Of a DNA stretch of 6,610 bases, positions 1 through 6,534 are shown piece by piece. Position numbers and translations under genes: made by a program. How positions within the stretch are numbered: the stretch's first letter is position 1; the number at the start of each line of letters is the position of its first letter. A model generated the notes under the pieces. That model was not told where the DNA came from. It made no database searches and was given only the letters and a program-made list of their open reading frames with translations. This DNA is from an uncultured Clostridia bacterium (GTDB taxonomy: Bacteria > Bacillota > Clostridia > Monoglobales > Firm-18): NCBI GenBank assembly GCA_937914775.1, contig CALDNB010000254.1, positions 1 through 6,610 of the forward strand, given 5' to 3'.

Positions 1-847
1 CCTCATCTTTGCCCAACCACATATAATCCAAACCGATATTGGCAGCTGTTCTGTATGCATCACTGAAGAATTTGTCATGTTTGCCGCCCCATGGAAGTTC
101 CTTATCCATCGGTGTTCCGTCAAAATTACCGTATTCCGGATTCATACCTGTTACCGGATGGCATGCTTTTACCAAATACTGTCTGCTGGCAAGTGCCGCT
201 TCTTTCCAGAATTCCCTGTCTTCTTCGTATGCCCAAAGAGCAAATAATTCATAAAAATGTGGCAAGTGATACGAAGGGTCCGTATACGGACAACCCGGAA
301 CAAATAAAATCTGTTTGTTCTCACGGTTCCACATAGCAGCACCCGGTCTTCCGTTTTCACCCTTATGTAAGCAGGCTCTTAAAATGTCCTTTGCTTCCTG
401 TGAGTAATTGAATATACCTTCGCCGTCTCCCCATCTGTGTGATGCAAAGAAAAGAGCCATCGCATAGAATTCTTCACCATCCGGTGCCGGACCGTAAGCG
501 TTCTTGCTTCCGTCCAAACCACAGCTCCATGCAAAGTATCCTTCATTCTCACCCTCTGTCATATACATATATGTCTTTGACCATTTCCAGATGCGGTCAA
601 ATTCTTCTTTCATATCAAGCTGTACGCACATCATCATACCGTATGACATACCCTCTGTTCTGGCATCGTGATTACCGGTATCCTCCAGATAACCCATGTC
701 ATCACCTGCAGTATGATAGATACGTTCTTCTTCGCTTCCGTAAAAGAATGTATTCACACACTCCTCAATCTTATTCTGTATCTCTTCTTGACTTTTACCA
801 ATCTCTGCAAAAATATTACGATATTTTCCTGTTTCAAATGCGCTCAT
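1..847 (-). CDS. rexA: GH8 reducing-end xylose-releasing exo-oligoxylanase, 3'-truncated by the window edge
   Basis: Translating the minus strand from ATG at 845-847 gives 282 uninterrupted codons running off the window at base 1. The protein closely resembles Rex enzymes such as Bacillus halodurans Rex (EC 3.2.1.156), which remove xylose from the reducing end of xylo-oligosaccharides. Those proteins are about 390 residues, so roughly 105 C-terminal residues are missing. Visible signatures are GDDMGYLEDTGN (48-59), RTEGMSYGMMM (63-73) with E65 as the expected general acid, YFAWSC (104-109), GPAPDGEEF (119-127), FFASHRWGDG (133-142), DPSYHLPHFYELF (190-202) and FFSDAYRTAANIGLD (260-274), where D263 matches the expected general base. 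There is no signal peptide, so it should act in the cytoplasm on imported oligosaccharides. An AGGAGG lies 7 bases before the start. The family call is firm; the exact specificity is inferred from similarity. Confidence 0.93.
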   Translation of the reverse strand, partial: MSAFETGKYRNIFAEIGKSQEEIQNKIEECVNTFFYGSEEERIYHTAGDDMGYLEDTGNHDARTEGMSYGMMMCVQLDMKEEFDRIWKWSKTYMYMTEGENEGYFAWSCGLDGSKNAYGPAPDGEEFYAMALFFASHRWGDGEGIFNYSQEAKDILRACLHKGENGRPGAAMWNRENKQILFVPGCPYTDPSYHLPHFYELFALWAYEEDREFWKEAALASRQYLVKACHPVTGMNPEYGNFDGTPMDKELPWGGKHDKFFSDAYRTAANIGLDYMWLGKDE

Positions 848-854
848 GTAAAGT

Positions 855-860
855 CCTCCT
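855..860 (-). promoter_or_regulatory. Ribosome binding site of the GH8 gene
   Basis: The minus strand reads AGGAGG here, a perfect Shine-Dalgarno sequence, followed by 7 bases and then ATG at 847. It fixes the start of the GH8 gene. No in-frame alternative start is needed, because the family alignment begins within the first ten residues. Confidence 0.85.
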
Positions 861-882
861 TCGCAGATTATATCTAATTTTC

Positions 883-911
883 AGAATACCCCATTGACTT
901 TTCATTAACAA
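883..911 (-). promoter_or_regulatory. Candidate sigma-A promoter for the GH8 gene
   Basis: On the minus strand TTGTTA (906-911) and TATTCT (883-888) are separated by exactly 17 bases, a reasonable -35/-10 pair. They would start transcription roughly 30 bases before the GH8 ATG. A separate TATAAT-like stretch (about 869-874) lies closer to the gene but has no good -35 at 17 bases. This is a prediction from spacing and consensus only, in AT-rich DNA where chance matches are common. Confidence 0.4.
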
Positions 912-915
912 TGAA
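901..915. repeat. Perfect 6-3-6 inverted repeat, possible operator
   Basis: The sequence TTCATT-AAC-AATGAA is a perfect palindrome with 6-base arms and a 3-base centre. It covers the whole predicted -35 hexamer (906-911) of the GH8 promoter, so a repressor bound here would block the polymerase. It does not match the CcpA or XylR operators I know, and 6-base arms can occur by chance, so the operator role is only inferred. Confidence 0.35.
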
Positions 916-948
916 CAATACTAATATAAAATTGATTTATCCTCAGAT

Positions 949-1743
949 TCATGTTTTATTTGAAAACGAATATTCAGCAACATTTTTTGCCTCAGACGGA
1001 TACTTACTCCAGTCTTTAATGCTTGAAGAAATTACGTCAATAACTTTAGCATTAAATGAATAAATGGCAGTATCTTTGTCAGGCAGAATTTTTGCAGTAA
1101 CTGTTTTTATGTAGGGCTTTTTGTTCCCCCACCACTCATTATTCGCTTTAAATATTATATTTTTATTTTCCGTTTTTTCGTATTTAAAAGGTCCTGTGCC
1201 AATCATCAGAAAATCGTCAGTTTTGTTAACATACTCCTGCTTTACAATAGGAAATTCCAGAAGATTTGCAAACCCCGATTGTGGAGAATTAAGTACAAAC
1301 TTAACGGTAGTGTCATCAACTGCCACAACCTTTTTTACATTGGATAAATTGTAGTAGTAAATACAGTTTTCGTTGTTTAGTATTTCATTGCACGTTGCCA
1401 CAACGTCTTTTGCGGTAAATAACGTACCGTCGTGCCACTTAACCTCGTTTTCAAGGGGAACAGTCCATTCAAGACCGTTTTCTGAAATAAAGTATCCCCT
1501 TGCAAGTGCCGTAGTAATACTTCCGTCATTTGAAGTTTTAAGTAACGGCTCAAAGCATATCCACGAAAGTTGCGCATTTGCATTGTTTTCGGCAAAAATC
1601 GGGTTTAGCGTGGCTGAATTGTAACAATGAATATCTAAATTGTCCTGTAATTTTGTATATTCTACTTCATTGGACGGATTGTTGTTATTTGCACAACCGC
1701 ATAACACAAATACAATGAGTAAAATAGGCAAAAGCCTTTTCAA
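949..1743 (-). CDS. Family 5 ABC-transporter solute-binding lipoprotein, C-terminal half missing
   Basis: This is an extracytoplasmic solute-binding protein of the oligopeptide/dipeptide/nickel class (SBP_bac_5), which captures a ligand outside the membrane and hands it to an ABC permease. The start is TTG at 1743: an AGGTG sits 8 bases upstream inside the end of gpsA, and the signal peptide begins exactly there. Residues 1-17 form a short charged end, a hydrophobic core and the lipobox LCGC, so C17 should be lipidated. Family signatures are ATLNPIFAEN (44-53), KWHDGTLFTAKDVV (102-115) and IGTGPFKYE (181-189). It has 264 residues where the family has about 500-550. It stops after EYSFSNKT, just before the stretch that usually reads like 'FIGFNLKNP..D..VR.A', so it is cut at a junction and not merely short. 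It begins 5 bases after gpsA. No permease genes are visible, and the substrate cannot be told. Confidence 0.85.
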   Translation of the reverse strand: MKRLLPILLIVFVLCGCANNNNPSNEVEYTKLQDNLDIHCYNSATLNPIFAENNANAQLSWICFEPLLKTSNDGSITTALARGYFISENGLEWTVPLENEVKWHDGTLFTAKDVVATCNEILNNENCIYYYNLSNVKKVVAVDDTTVKFVLNSPQSGFANLLEFPIVKQEYVNKTDDFLMIGTGPFKYEKTENKNIIFKANNEWWGNKKPYIKTVTAKILPDKDTAIYSFNAKVIDVISSSIKDWSKYPSEAKNVAEYSFSNKT

Positions 1744-1748
1744 TTTTC

Positions 1749-2777
1749 TTACACCTGCTTTTCAGTCATATAATAATCGTCTTCCCTTTTTTCTTTACGG
1801 CACATTAAATCATATACCGCCTCTTCGGGAGATTTGTTTTCAAATAAAATTCTGTATGCCTCTGTAACAATAGGCATATCCACGTTATATTTTTGCGAAA
1901 GTGCATAAGCGCAGGGGGTTGCCTTTACACCCTCTACAACCATCTTTACCTGTTCTATTGCATCTTTTGGTGATACACCCTTGCCGATAAGTACCCCAGC
2001 ACATCTGTTTCTTGAATGTAAACTTGTGCAGGTAACAATTAAATCACCAATTCCTGAAAGTCCAGTAAAAGTTGACGGATTAGCACCCATAGCAATTCCC
2101 AGACGAACAATCTCAGCCATACCTCTTGTCATAAGGGCTGCCTTGGTATTGTCTCCGTAACCCAAACCGTCGCAGATACCAACACATAATGCAATTATAT
2201 TTTTAATGGCACCGCCTATTTCTACACCAACAACGTCGGTATTTGTATAAACCCTGAAAGTTTCCGTCATAAAAATATTTTGTATTTTCTTTGCAATTTT
2301 GTGGTCCTCGTGGGCAACAACAATAGTAGTTGGCATACCAACACCTACTTCTTCAGCATGAGTAGGCCCCGATAATACCGCAACTTTTGCACTTGGAATT
2401 TCAGACAAAACCGTGTCTGTCAAAAGCATATTAGTATCTGTGTCAAATCCCTTTGATACAATAACTATAATCTGTCCTTCGGGTATAAATGGTGCAATAT
2501 TTTTTGCAGTAGATTTAACTGCATTTGACGGAACTGCAAGAACCAAAACATCTTTGTCCTTTGCACAAAATTCCAGATCATTTGTAAACTGTACGTTTTT
2601 CGGTATTATAACACCAGGCAAAAGTGCCTTGTTTTCATAATCTTTTGATAAATTTTCATACTCTTCTTTCAAATAAGACCACAATGTTACAGAGTGACCT
2701 GATTTTGAAAGCAACACGGATAAGGCAGTACCCCATCCGCCTGAGCCGATAACACCAATACTACTCACATCAATCAT
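1749..2777 (-). CDS. gpsA: Glycerol-3-phosphate dehydrogenase [NAD(P)+]
   Basis: This cytoplasmic enzyme reduces dihydroxyacetone phosphate to sn-glycerol 3-phosphate, the backbone for phospholipids (EC 1.1.1.94). The 342-residue product has the family's normal length. The N-terminal Rossmann domain shows IGVIGSGGWGTAL (7-19) with the GxGxxG nucleotide loop, VPSNAV (82-87) and VSKGFD (107-112). SGPTHAEEV (136-144) follows. The all-helical C-terminal domain has GVEIGGAIKNIIAL (184-197) with K192 as the expected catalytic lysine, GDNTKAALMTRG (208-219), GLSGIGDLIVTC (239-250) and RNR (256-258). Every key residue is present. The ATG overlaps the end of plsY by 8 bases. The only Shine-Dalgarno-like stretch, AAAGGAA, abuts this ATG; it is better spaced (10 bases) for an in-frame GTG at 2768, which would give 339 residues. 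Its neighbour PlsY uses its product. Confidence 0.97.
   Translation of the reverse strand: MIDVSSIGVIGSGGWGTALSVLLSKSGHSVTLWSYLKEEYENLSKDYENKALLPGVIIPKNVQFTNDLEFCAKDKDVLVLAVPSNAVKSTAKNIAPFIPEGQIIVIVSKGFDTDTNMLLTDTVLSEIPSAKVAVLSGPTHAEEVGVGMPTTIVVAHEDHKIAKKIQNIFMTETFRVYTNTDVVGVEIGGAIKNIIALCVGICDGLGYGDNTKAALMTRGMAEIVRLGIAMGANPSTFTGLSGIGDLIVTCTSLHSRNRCAGVLIGKGVSPKDAIEQVKMVVEGVKATPCAYALSQKYNVDMPIVTEAYRILFENKSPEEAVYDLMCRKEKREDDYYMTEKQV
1752..1756 (-). promoter_or_regulatory. Ribosome binding site supporting the TTG start of the binding protein
   Basis: The minus strand reads AGGTG across the last codons of gpsA, 8 bases before TTG at 1743. With no ATG or GTG in frame before the lipoprotein signal, this site decides the start. 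It also makes translation of the lipoprotein likely to depend on ribosomes finishing gpsA. Confidence 0.55.
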
Positions 2778-3390
2778 TTCCTTTCGGTTGTTTTCTTTTT
2801 TTAAAGCAGTTCTCAGTGCCTTTAAACAGCCTTATTATATTGCTTCTGTGTCTGTATAAACCAAGTACACAGGCAAAAATTCCAAGATATATAAATCTTT
2901 CCTTAAAAGGTCCGCCATAAAAAAGTGCAACTCCAATGGGGAACGACAGGAAAATAAAAATTGAGCCTAAAGAAACGTAGCCGGTAATAAACATAATTGC
3001 AACGGCAATGGGAATTACGGGAATACCAATTCTCCAGTCAAGCATTACCAAAGAACTTATTGTTGTTAAAACTCCTTTTCCCCCTTTGAAACCAAAGAAC
3101 AAGGGATAATTGTGTCCTAAAATGACACCAACTGATGCACAGTATTCTGCAAGTCTGTCTTTAAATACAAAACGTGCAATTAAAATTACAAGTACTGTCT
3201 TTAAAATATCGCATAAAAACACCGCCGCACCTAAAAGTTTTCCGTAATTTCTTAAAATATTGGTAAAACCTGCATTACCGCTGCCTTGTGTTCTTACGTC
3301 TTCTTTAACAAAAATCTTTGAAAATATAATGGAAAAGTTAACACTGCCCACTAAATATGCTATAACTAACATTATAAAATTGTTTAACAT
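2770..3390 (-). CDS. plsY: Glycerol-3-phosphate acyltransferase PlsY (acyl-phosphate dependent)
   Basis: This integral membrane enzyme transfers an acyl chain from acyl phosphate to sn-glycerol 3-phosphate, giving lysophosphatidic acid (EC 2.3.1.275). The 206-residue protein is the usual length and strongly hydrophobic, with segments near residues 4-24, 52-74, 83-100, 110-137, 139-158 and 165-179. All three PlsY motifs are visible: GSGNAGFTNILRNYGK (36-51) with D61 and K64 just after; GHNYPLFFGFKGGKGV (92-107), the most diagnostic; and HRSNIIRLFKGTE (181-193). Motif 1 has Ala-Gly-Phe where Ile/Pro-Gly-Ala is more common, a mild variation. The tail is short and basic, facing the cytoplasm. GGAGG (3399-3403) lies 8 bases before ATG. 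It follows der by 16 bases and overlaps gpsA by 8 bases, which couples supply and use of glycerol 3-phosphate. Confidence 0.97.
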   Translation of the reverse strand: MLNNFIMLVIAYLVGSVNFSIIFSKIFVKEDVRTQGSGNAGFTNILRNYGKLLGAAVFLCDILKTVLVILIARFVFKDRLAEYCASVGVILGHNYPLFFGFKGGKGVLTTISSLVMLDWRIGIPVIPIAVAIMFITGYVSLGSIFIFLSFPIGVALFYGGPFKERFIYLGIFACVLGLYRHRSNIIRLFKGTENCFKKRKQPKGND

Positions 3391-3398
3391 AAAAGACG

Positions 3399-3403
3399 CC
3401 TCC
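3399..3403 (-). promoter_or_regulatory. Ribosome binding site of plsY
   Basis: The minus strand reads GGAGG in the 16-base gap between the der stop codon and the plsY ATG at 3390, with 8 bases of spacing. It confirms the short N-terminus of PlsY and shows that the gene is translated independently within the operon. Confidence 0.75.
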
Positions 3404-3406
3404 GGA

Positions 3407-4729
3407 TTAATTTTTATCCTTTTCCCTTAAAACAAATTTAATTGCGCTTCCCTCAAAACCGAATGTATTTCTTAACTGATTTTCAATGTATCTGATGTAT
3501 GAAAAATGTGCCAGTTTTTTGTCATTTACAAATAACACAAATGACGGAGGTTTAATACCTGTCTGTGTAAGATAATAAATCTTAAGTCTTTTGCCTTTGT
3601 CAGACGGTGGCTGAACACGTGCCGTAGCATCGTTTATAACATCGTTTAGCATACCTGTTGAAATACGCATCGAACTTTGATTGTCAATGTATTTTGCAAG
3701 TTCAAAAATTTTGCTTAGTCTTTGCCCTGTTTTTGCTGACACAAATAAAATGGGAGCATAAAGCATAAAACCAAGTTTTTCCTGAACTTCTTTTCTGAAA
3801 TTGTCCATTGTGTTTGTTTCTTTTTCAATTAAGTCCCACTTGTTTACCGCAACAAGACAGGCCTTGCCGTTTTCGTGAATGTAACCTGCAATCTTTGTGT
3901 CCTGCTCAGTAACTCCGTCAGTTGCATCAATCATCAAAACCGCAACATCGGCTCTGTCAATAGAACTAAGTGACCGTATAACGCTGTAACGTTCAATTTC
4001 TTCTTCAACCTTACCGCGTTTTCTCATTCCTGCAGTATCAATAATCATAAACTTTTCGCCGTTTACAGTAACGATTGTGTCGATACTGTCACGGGTTGTA
4101 CCTGCAACGGGACTTACGATAAGCCGTTCTTCACCAAGCATTTTGTTAACGAAAGAAGATTTACCTGCATTAGGTCTGCCCACAACTGCAATTTTCAAAA
4201 TTCCTTCATCTTCGTCTGTGGTTTCTATACTGTCAAAATTCTCTACTACCGCATCTAACATATCACCAAAGCCCATACCGTGAACACTGGATACCGCAAT
4301 AGGCTCACCAATTGCCAGATTGTAAAAATCATAAAATGCAAGGGGCGGTTGGCCTGGAGCATCGCACTTGTTACAAGCAAGAACAATGGGCTTACCGCTT
4401 TTTCTAAGCATTGTAGCAACATCTTTGTCTGCGGCTGTAACACCCTCTTTTACGTCAACAACAAAAATAATAACGTCTGCAGTTTCTATTGCAATGTCAG
4501 CCTGTTCACGCATAAGGGTCAGTATTTTACTGTCTGTTGTAGGCTCAATACCGCCTGTGTCAACGATTTTAAACTGCTTTCCAGCCCATTCGGCATCAGC
4601 ATATATTCTGTCTCTGGTTACTCCTGGGGTATCCGCAACAATAGACAATCTTTTACCTATAATTTTGTTAAATAGTGTTGACTTACCAACATTTGGTCTG
4701 CCTACAACTGCAACAATAGGCTTTGCCAT
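3407..4729 (-). CDS. der: Ribosome biogenesis GTPase Der (EngA), double-GTPase
   Basis: Der is an essential cytoplasmic GTPase that binds the 50S subunit and helps its late assembly. The 440-residue length is typical. Two GTPase domains lie in tandem. The first has GRPNVGKS (10-17), GVTRD (36-40), DTGG (57-60), NKCD (120-123) and SSVHGMG (147-153). The second has GRPNAGKS (184-191), GTTRD (210-214), DTAGMRKR (231-238), NKWD (296-299) and SAKTG (331-335). A C-terminal KH-like domain (about 352-436) contains the usual IKPPSFVLFVN stretch (392-402) and ends in a basic tail. No key residue is missing. The ATG has GGAGG 9 bases upstream (4739-4743), inside the last codons of the DUF512 gene, whose stop lies 5 bases away. 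DUF512-der-plsY-gpsA is an order I recognise from Clostridia, so this block looks native. Confidence 0.98.
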   Translation of the reverse strand: MAKPIVAVVGRPNVGKSTLFNKIIGKRLSIVADTPGVTRDRIYADAEWAGKQFKIVDTGGIEPTTDSKILTLMREQADIAIETADVIIFVVDVKEGVTAADKDVATMLRKSGKPIVLACNKCDAPGQPPLAFYDFYNLAIGEPIAVSSVHGMGFGDMLDAVVENFDSIETTDEDEGILKIAVVGRPNAGKSSFVNKMLGEERLIVSPVAGTTRDSIDTIVTVNGEKFMIIDTAGMRKRGKVEEEIERYSVIRSLSSIDRADVAVLMIDATDGVTEQDTKIAGYIHENGKACLVAVNKWDLIEKETNTMDNFRKEVQEKLGFMLYAPILFVSAKTGQRLSKIFELAKYIDNQSSMRISTGMLNDVINDATARVQPPSDKGKRLKIYYLTQTGIKPPSFVLFVNDKKLAHFSYIRYIENQLRNTFGFEGSAIKFVLREKDKN

Positions 4730-4734
4730 ATATT

Positions 4735-5397
4735 TTATCCTCCAATAACTTCTTTTAATTTTGCTCCGTCATTCGGAACTGTAATAACCTTTATGTTAAG
4801 GGCATGTTCTATATCTGAAATACTGTAATCATCAAGTAAAACCCCGTCGTAATTTAATAAAACTTCAGGGAGAATAAGTACCTCGCCCAAATCTTTCCCT
4901 TTTAATTGTTCCACTATGTCTTTACCTGTTAAAAGTCCTGCAACTGTAATAGTATTACCGAAAAAGTCGTTGTTAATTGCAATAACGTTTACTTTATCCG
5001 TTACACCGTCAACAAGTTCTTTAATGTACGGTGCTGCACTTACCCCTGTGGCAATGGTTTTTCTGGTCGTAACTTTCGGGGGCTTAGCGTTGTTCCATTC
5101 TTCAATAAATGAACTCAATAACCCTACACCATTCTCAATCTGTAAAAAATCCTCATAAAATGAAGCATCAGGTAATGGGTGCTCTGCTTTTACATAAAAC
5201 TCGTCAGATGCAAACACGAAACTTGTACCAAGTTCCTTTAAACACTTTTTGCTGTGATTATAAACCTGGGTAATAACACGCCCTGCATCATCTTTGTTAA
5301 ATCCTTCTAACCTGCAAAGCTCTTCTCTGTGGCAGGTAAGTCCTACAGGAACAACAGATAAACTTTGCACATAAGGATATAATTTTGCAAGTTCCGT
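4735..5397 (-). CDS. DUF512 family protein, C-terminal half only (5'-truncated at a junction)
   Basis: Codons from about 5397 to the stop at 4735 match the C-terminal half of DUF512 proteins, conserved Firmicute and cyanobacterial proteins with an N-terminal PDZ domain and a radical-SAM-like region, of unproven function. Diagnostic stretches are LAKLYPYVQSLSVVPVGLT, HREEL, FVFASDEFYVKAE, LQIENGVGLL, ATGVSAAPYI, NDFFGNTITVAGLLTGKDI, ILPEVLL and LDDYS. Full proteins have about 430-450 residues, so about half is absent, including the PDZ and cysteine-containing parts. The reading frame stays open to an ATG at 5475, but those 26 extra codons are out-of-frame surface-protein sequence, not DUF512. 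The fragment has no genuine start and is probably not expressed as such if the join is real. It lies 5 bases before der and carries der's ribosome binding site. Confidence 0.88.
   Translation of the reverse strand, partial: TELAKLYPYVQSLSVVPVGLTCHREELCRLEGFNKDDAGRVITQVYNHSKKCLKELGTSFVFASDEFYVKAEHPLPDASFYEDFLQIENGVGLLSSFIEEWNNAKPPKVTTRKTIATGVSAAPYIKELVDGVTDKVNVIAINNDFFGNTITVAGLLTGKDIVEQLKGKDLGEVLILPEVLLNYDGVLLDDYSISDIEHALNIKVITVPNDGAKLKEVIGG
4739..4743 (-). promoter_or_regulatory. Ribosome binding site of der
   Basis: The minus strand reads GGAGG across the final Gly codons of the DUF512 gene, 9 bases before the der ATG at 4729. The overlap with the upstream coding end implies that der is cotranscribed with the DUF512 gene in the parent genome. 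Confidence 0.75.
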
Positions 5398-6202
5398 CGC
5401 CGTTATCCGTAACGATAAAGTTGGAATTGTCTGCCTCCCATTTAACTCTTCCGCCTGCGGGAATATTGGAAGCATTTGCGTGAAGAATTATTCCGCTTTT
5501 ATAGTTTATGGTTGTTGCCGAAGGATTCTTGATTGTAATTACAGGAATGGGTACTTCAGGATCGGGACCGGGATTGGGTTCAACATTTCCGCTGTTTGAA
5601 AGAGTAGTAAATTCATACATATCGCTTTCAATCAAACCTACTTCATCAAATTCAACATAGAAAACATAACTATAGTTAGTTGATGAACTGAGTCCGCTTA
5701 TGTTGAAAACTCTGCCTACTGTCACATCTGTCATACCTGCAATTTCAGTGTTGATATAATCAGAAGTTTCGTTTGTATAGAGATCTTCAATAAGATAGCC
5801 CCATGATTTGATAGTGAATTCCGAAGGATTATCGATTCTCATGCAAAGCTTCGCGTTTTCACTTCCGACTTCATAATATGAACCGCTTGTAACAGCAGTG
5901 ACCTTGGGCAAGGCTGAATCATATTCCTCTTCAGGAATAACTTCAAAGGTCGTTTCCACTGTTGCACTTGCATTCATACCTGCCTTGAAAGCTTTAACCT
6001 TGAATGTTGTTGTTTCTTCAATCCAGATTGTGTCATCAAAGACAACGCTTTCTTCGGTAGGTTCAGTGCCGTCGGTTGTATAACGAATGGTTGCATCCTC
6101 GGTTGATGTTTCAAAATCAACGTTTGCAGAACCGAGCTGAATTGTATCATCCGCATTGCTCATAGGAGCTTCAACGGTCTGATCAAAAATGAATACCACC
6201 AT
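5381..6202 (-). CDS. Surface protein fragment: chitobiase-C-type, FN3-like and start of Ig-like domain
   Basis: This is the downstream part of a modular extracellular protein. Numbering from a methionine codon at 6202, residues about 10-88 form a chitobiase/beta-hexosaminidase C-terminal-type domain, shown by EDATIRYTTDGTEPTE (36-51) and TTTFKVKAFKAG (64-75). Residues about 97-200 look like an FN3 domain, with ISGLSSSTNYSYVFYV (168-183) and MYEFTTL (195-201). A Pro-rich linker PNPGPDPEVPIP (209-220) leads into a bacterial Ig-like domain, TIKNPSATTINYKSGIILHA (223-242) to NGDGTCKI (267-274). This ends abruptly at base 5381; the frame stays open to a stop at 5297, but those residues are read out of frame from the DUF512 gene. 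Acidic composition and lack of cysteine in the domains fit a cell-surface or cell-wall role, perhaps adhesion or glycan binding. The methionine at 6202 is not a real start: the protein continues upstream in another frame. Confidence 0.75.
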
Positions 6203-6534
6203 TCGGTTTCGTTACTCCACGTTATGAACTCGTAGCCTTCCTCAACGGGATTTTCTTCAGGGAATGTTGCGGTTGCACCGTATGATACTTTTCGTTCTTC
6301 GTAAACTGTTCCATCGTGGTTAAGGAAGTTGACAGTAAACATCAAGTCCTCATAAACAGCCTCAACCACAACTGTATCAGTTATAATTGAACCTTCGGGA
6401 ACACTCCAACCCTTGAATTCTTTGCCAACTGCTGAGCAATCTTCAGGGAATGTAATTACAGTACCGTGTTCAACTTCCTTAATATCAACTATTTCATCAT
6501 TTGCCCAGTCAACAAAAATAACATTATAGGTTTT
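6160..6534 (-). CDS. Surface protein fragment: two InlB-type beta repeats, frameshifted into the next fragment
   Basis: Reading from the first native codons near 6534, two consecutive repeats of the InlB B / Listeria-Bacteroides type (Flg_new) are visible. The first runs from YNVIFVDWANDEIV through HGTVITFPED to FKGWSVPEGS and VVVEAVYED. The second runs from FTVNFLNHDGTVYEERKVSYGA through ATFPEENPVEEGYEF to ITWSNE. Such repeats are small beta-grasp-like modules in secreted or wall-bound adhesins of Firmicutes. After about base 6205 this frame gives unrelated sequence and stops at 6160, while the chitobiase-type domain begins in another frame, so both pieces belong to one protein broken by a frameshift. 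Upstream, no start codon with a ribosome binding site or signal peptide is present: a TTG at 6549 lies in foreign sequence. Confidence 0.7.
   Translation of the reverse strand, partial: KTYNVIFVDWANDEIVDIKEVEHGTVITFPEDCSAVGKEFKGWSVPEGSIITDTVVVEAVYEDLMFTVNFLNHDGTVYEERKVSYGATATFPEENPVEEGYEFITWSNETEWWYSFLIRPLKLL

Noticed and set aside
439..897. 152-codon open frame on the plus strand
   Set aside because: It lies antisense to the GH8 gene, whose minus-strand translation is a clear family match over its whole length. The plus-strand product shows no recognisable domain and an Arg/His/Ser-rich composition typical of shadow frames.
894..922. Plus-strand promoter beginning with TTGACT at 894
   Set aside because: A weak -10 can be found at suitable distance, but nothing coding follows on the plus strand. 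It is likely a chance match in the AT-rich leader.
4280..4748. Two plus-strand open frames of 126 and 131 codons
   Set aside because: Both run antisense to the first GTPase domain of der, with no ribosome binding site or family resemblance. They result from codon composition on the opposite strand.
5398..5475. N-terminal extension giving DUF512 a complete-looking ATG start at 5475
   Set aside because: These 26 codons are the surface-protein Ig-like region read in the wrong frame. They do not resemble DUF512 and no good ribosome binding site precedes them.
6160..6215. Programmed ribosomal frameshifting in the surface-protein gene
   Set aside because: No clear slippery heptamer plus stem-loop or internal Shine-Dalgarno is visible, and the fragment already sits between two suspect joins. 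Error or pseudogene is simpler.
5381..6534. Repetitive-looking domains as a possible new defence or toxin system
   Set aside because: All segments correspond to known surface-protein modules (InlB-type repeat, chitobiase C-type, FN3, Ig-like). No toxin, nuclease or immunity gene accompanies them.
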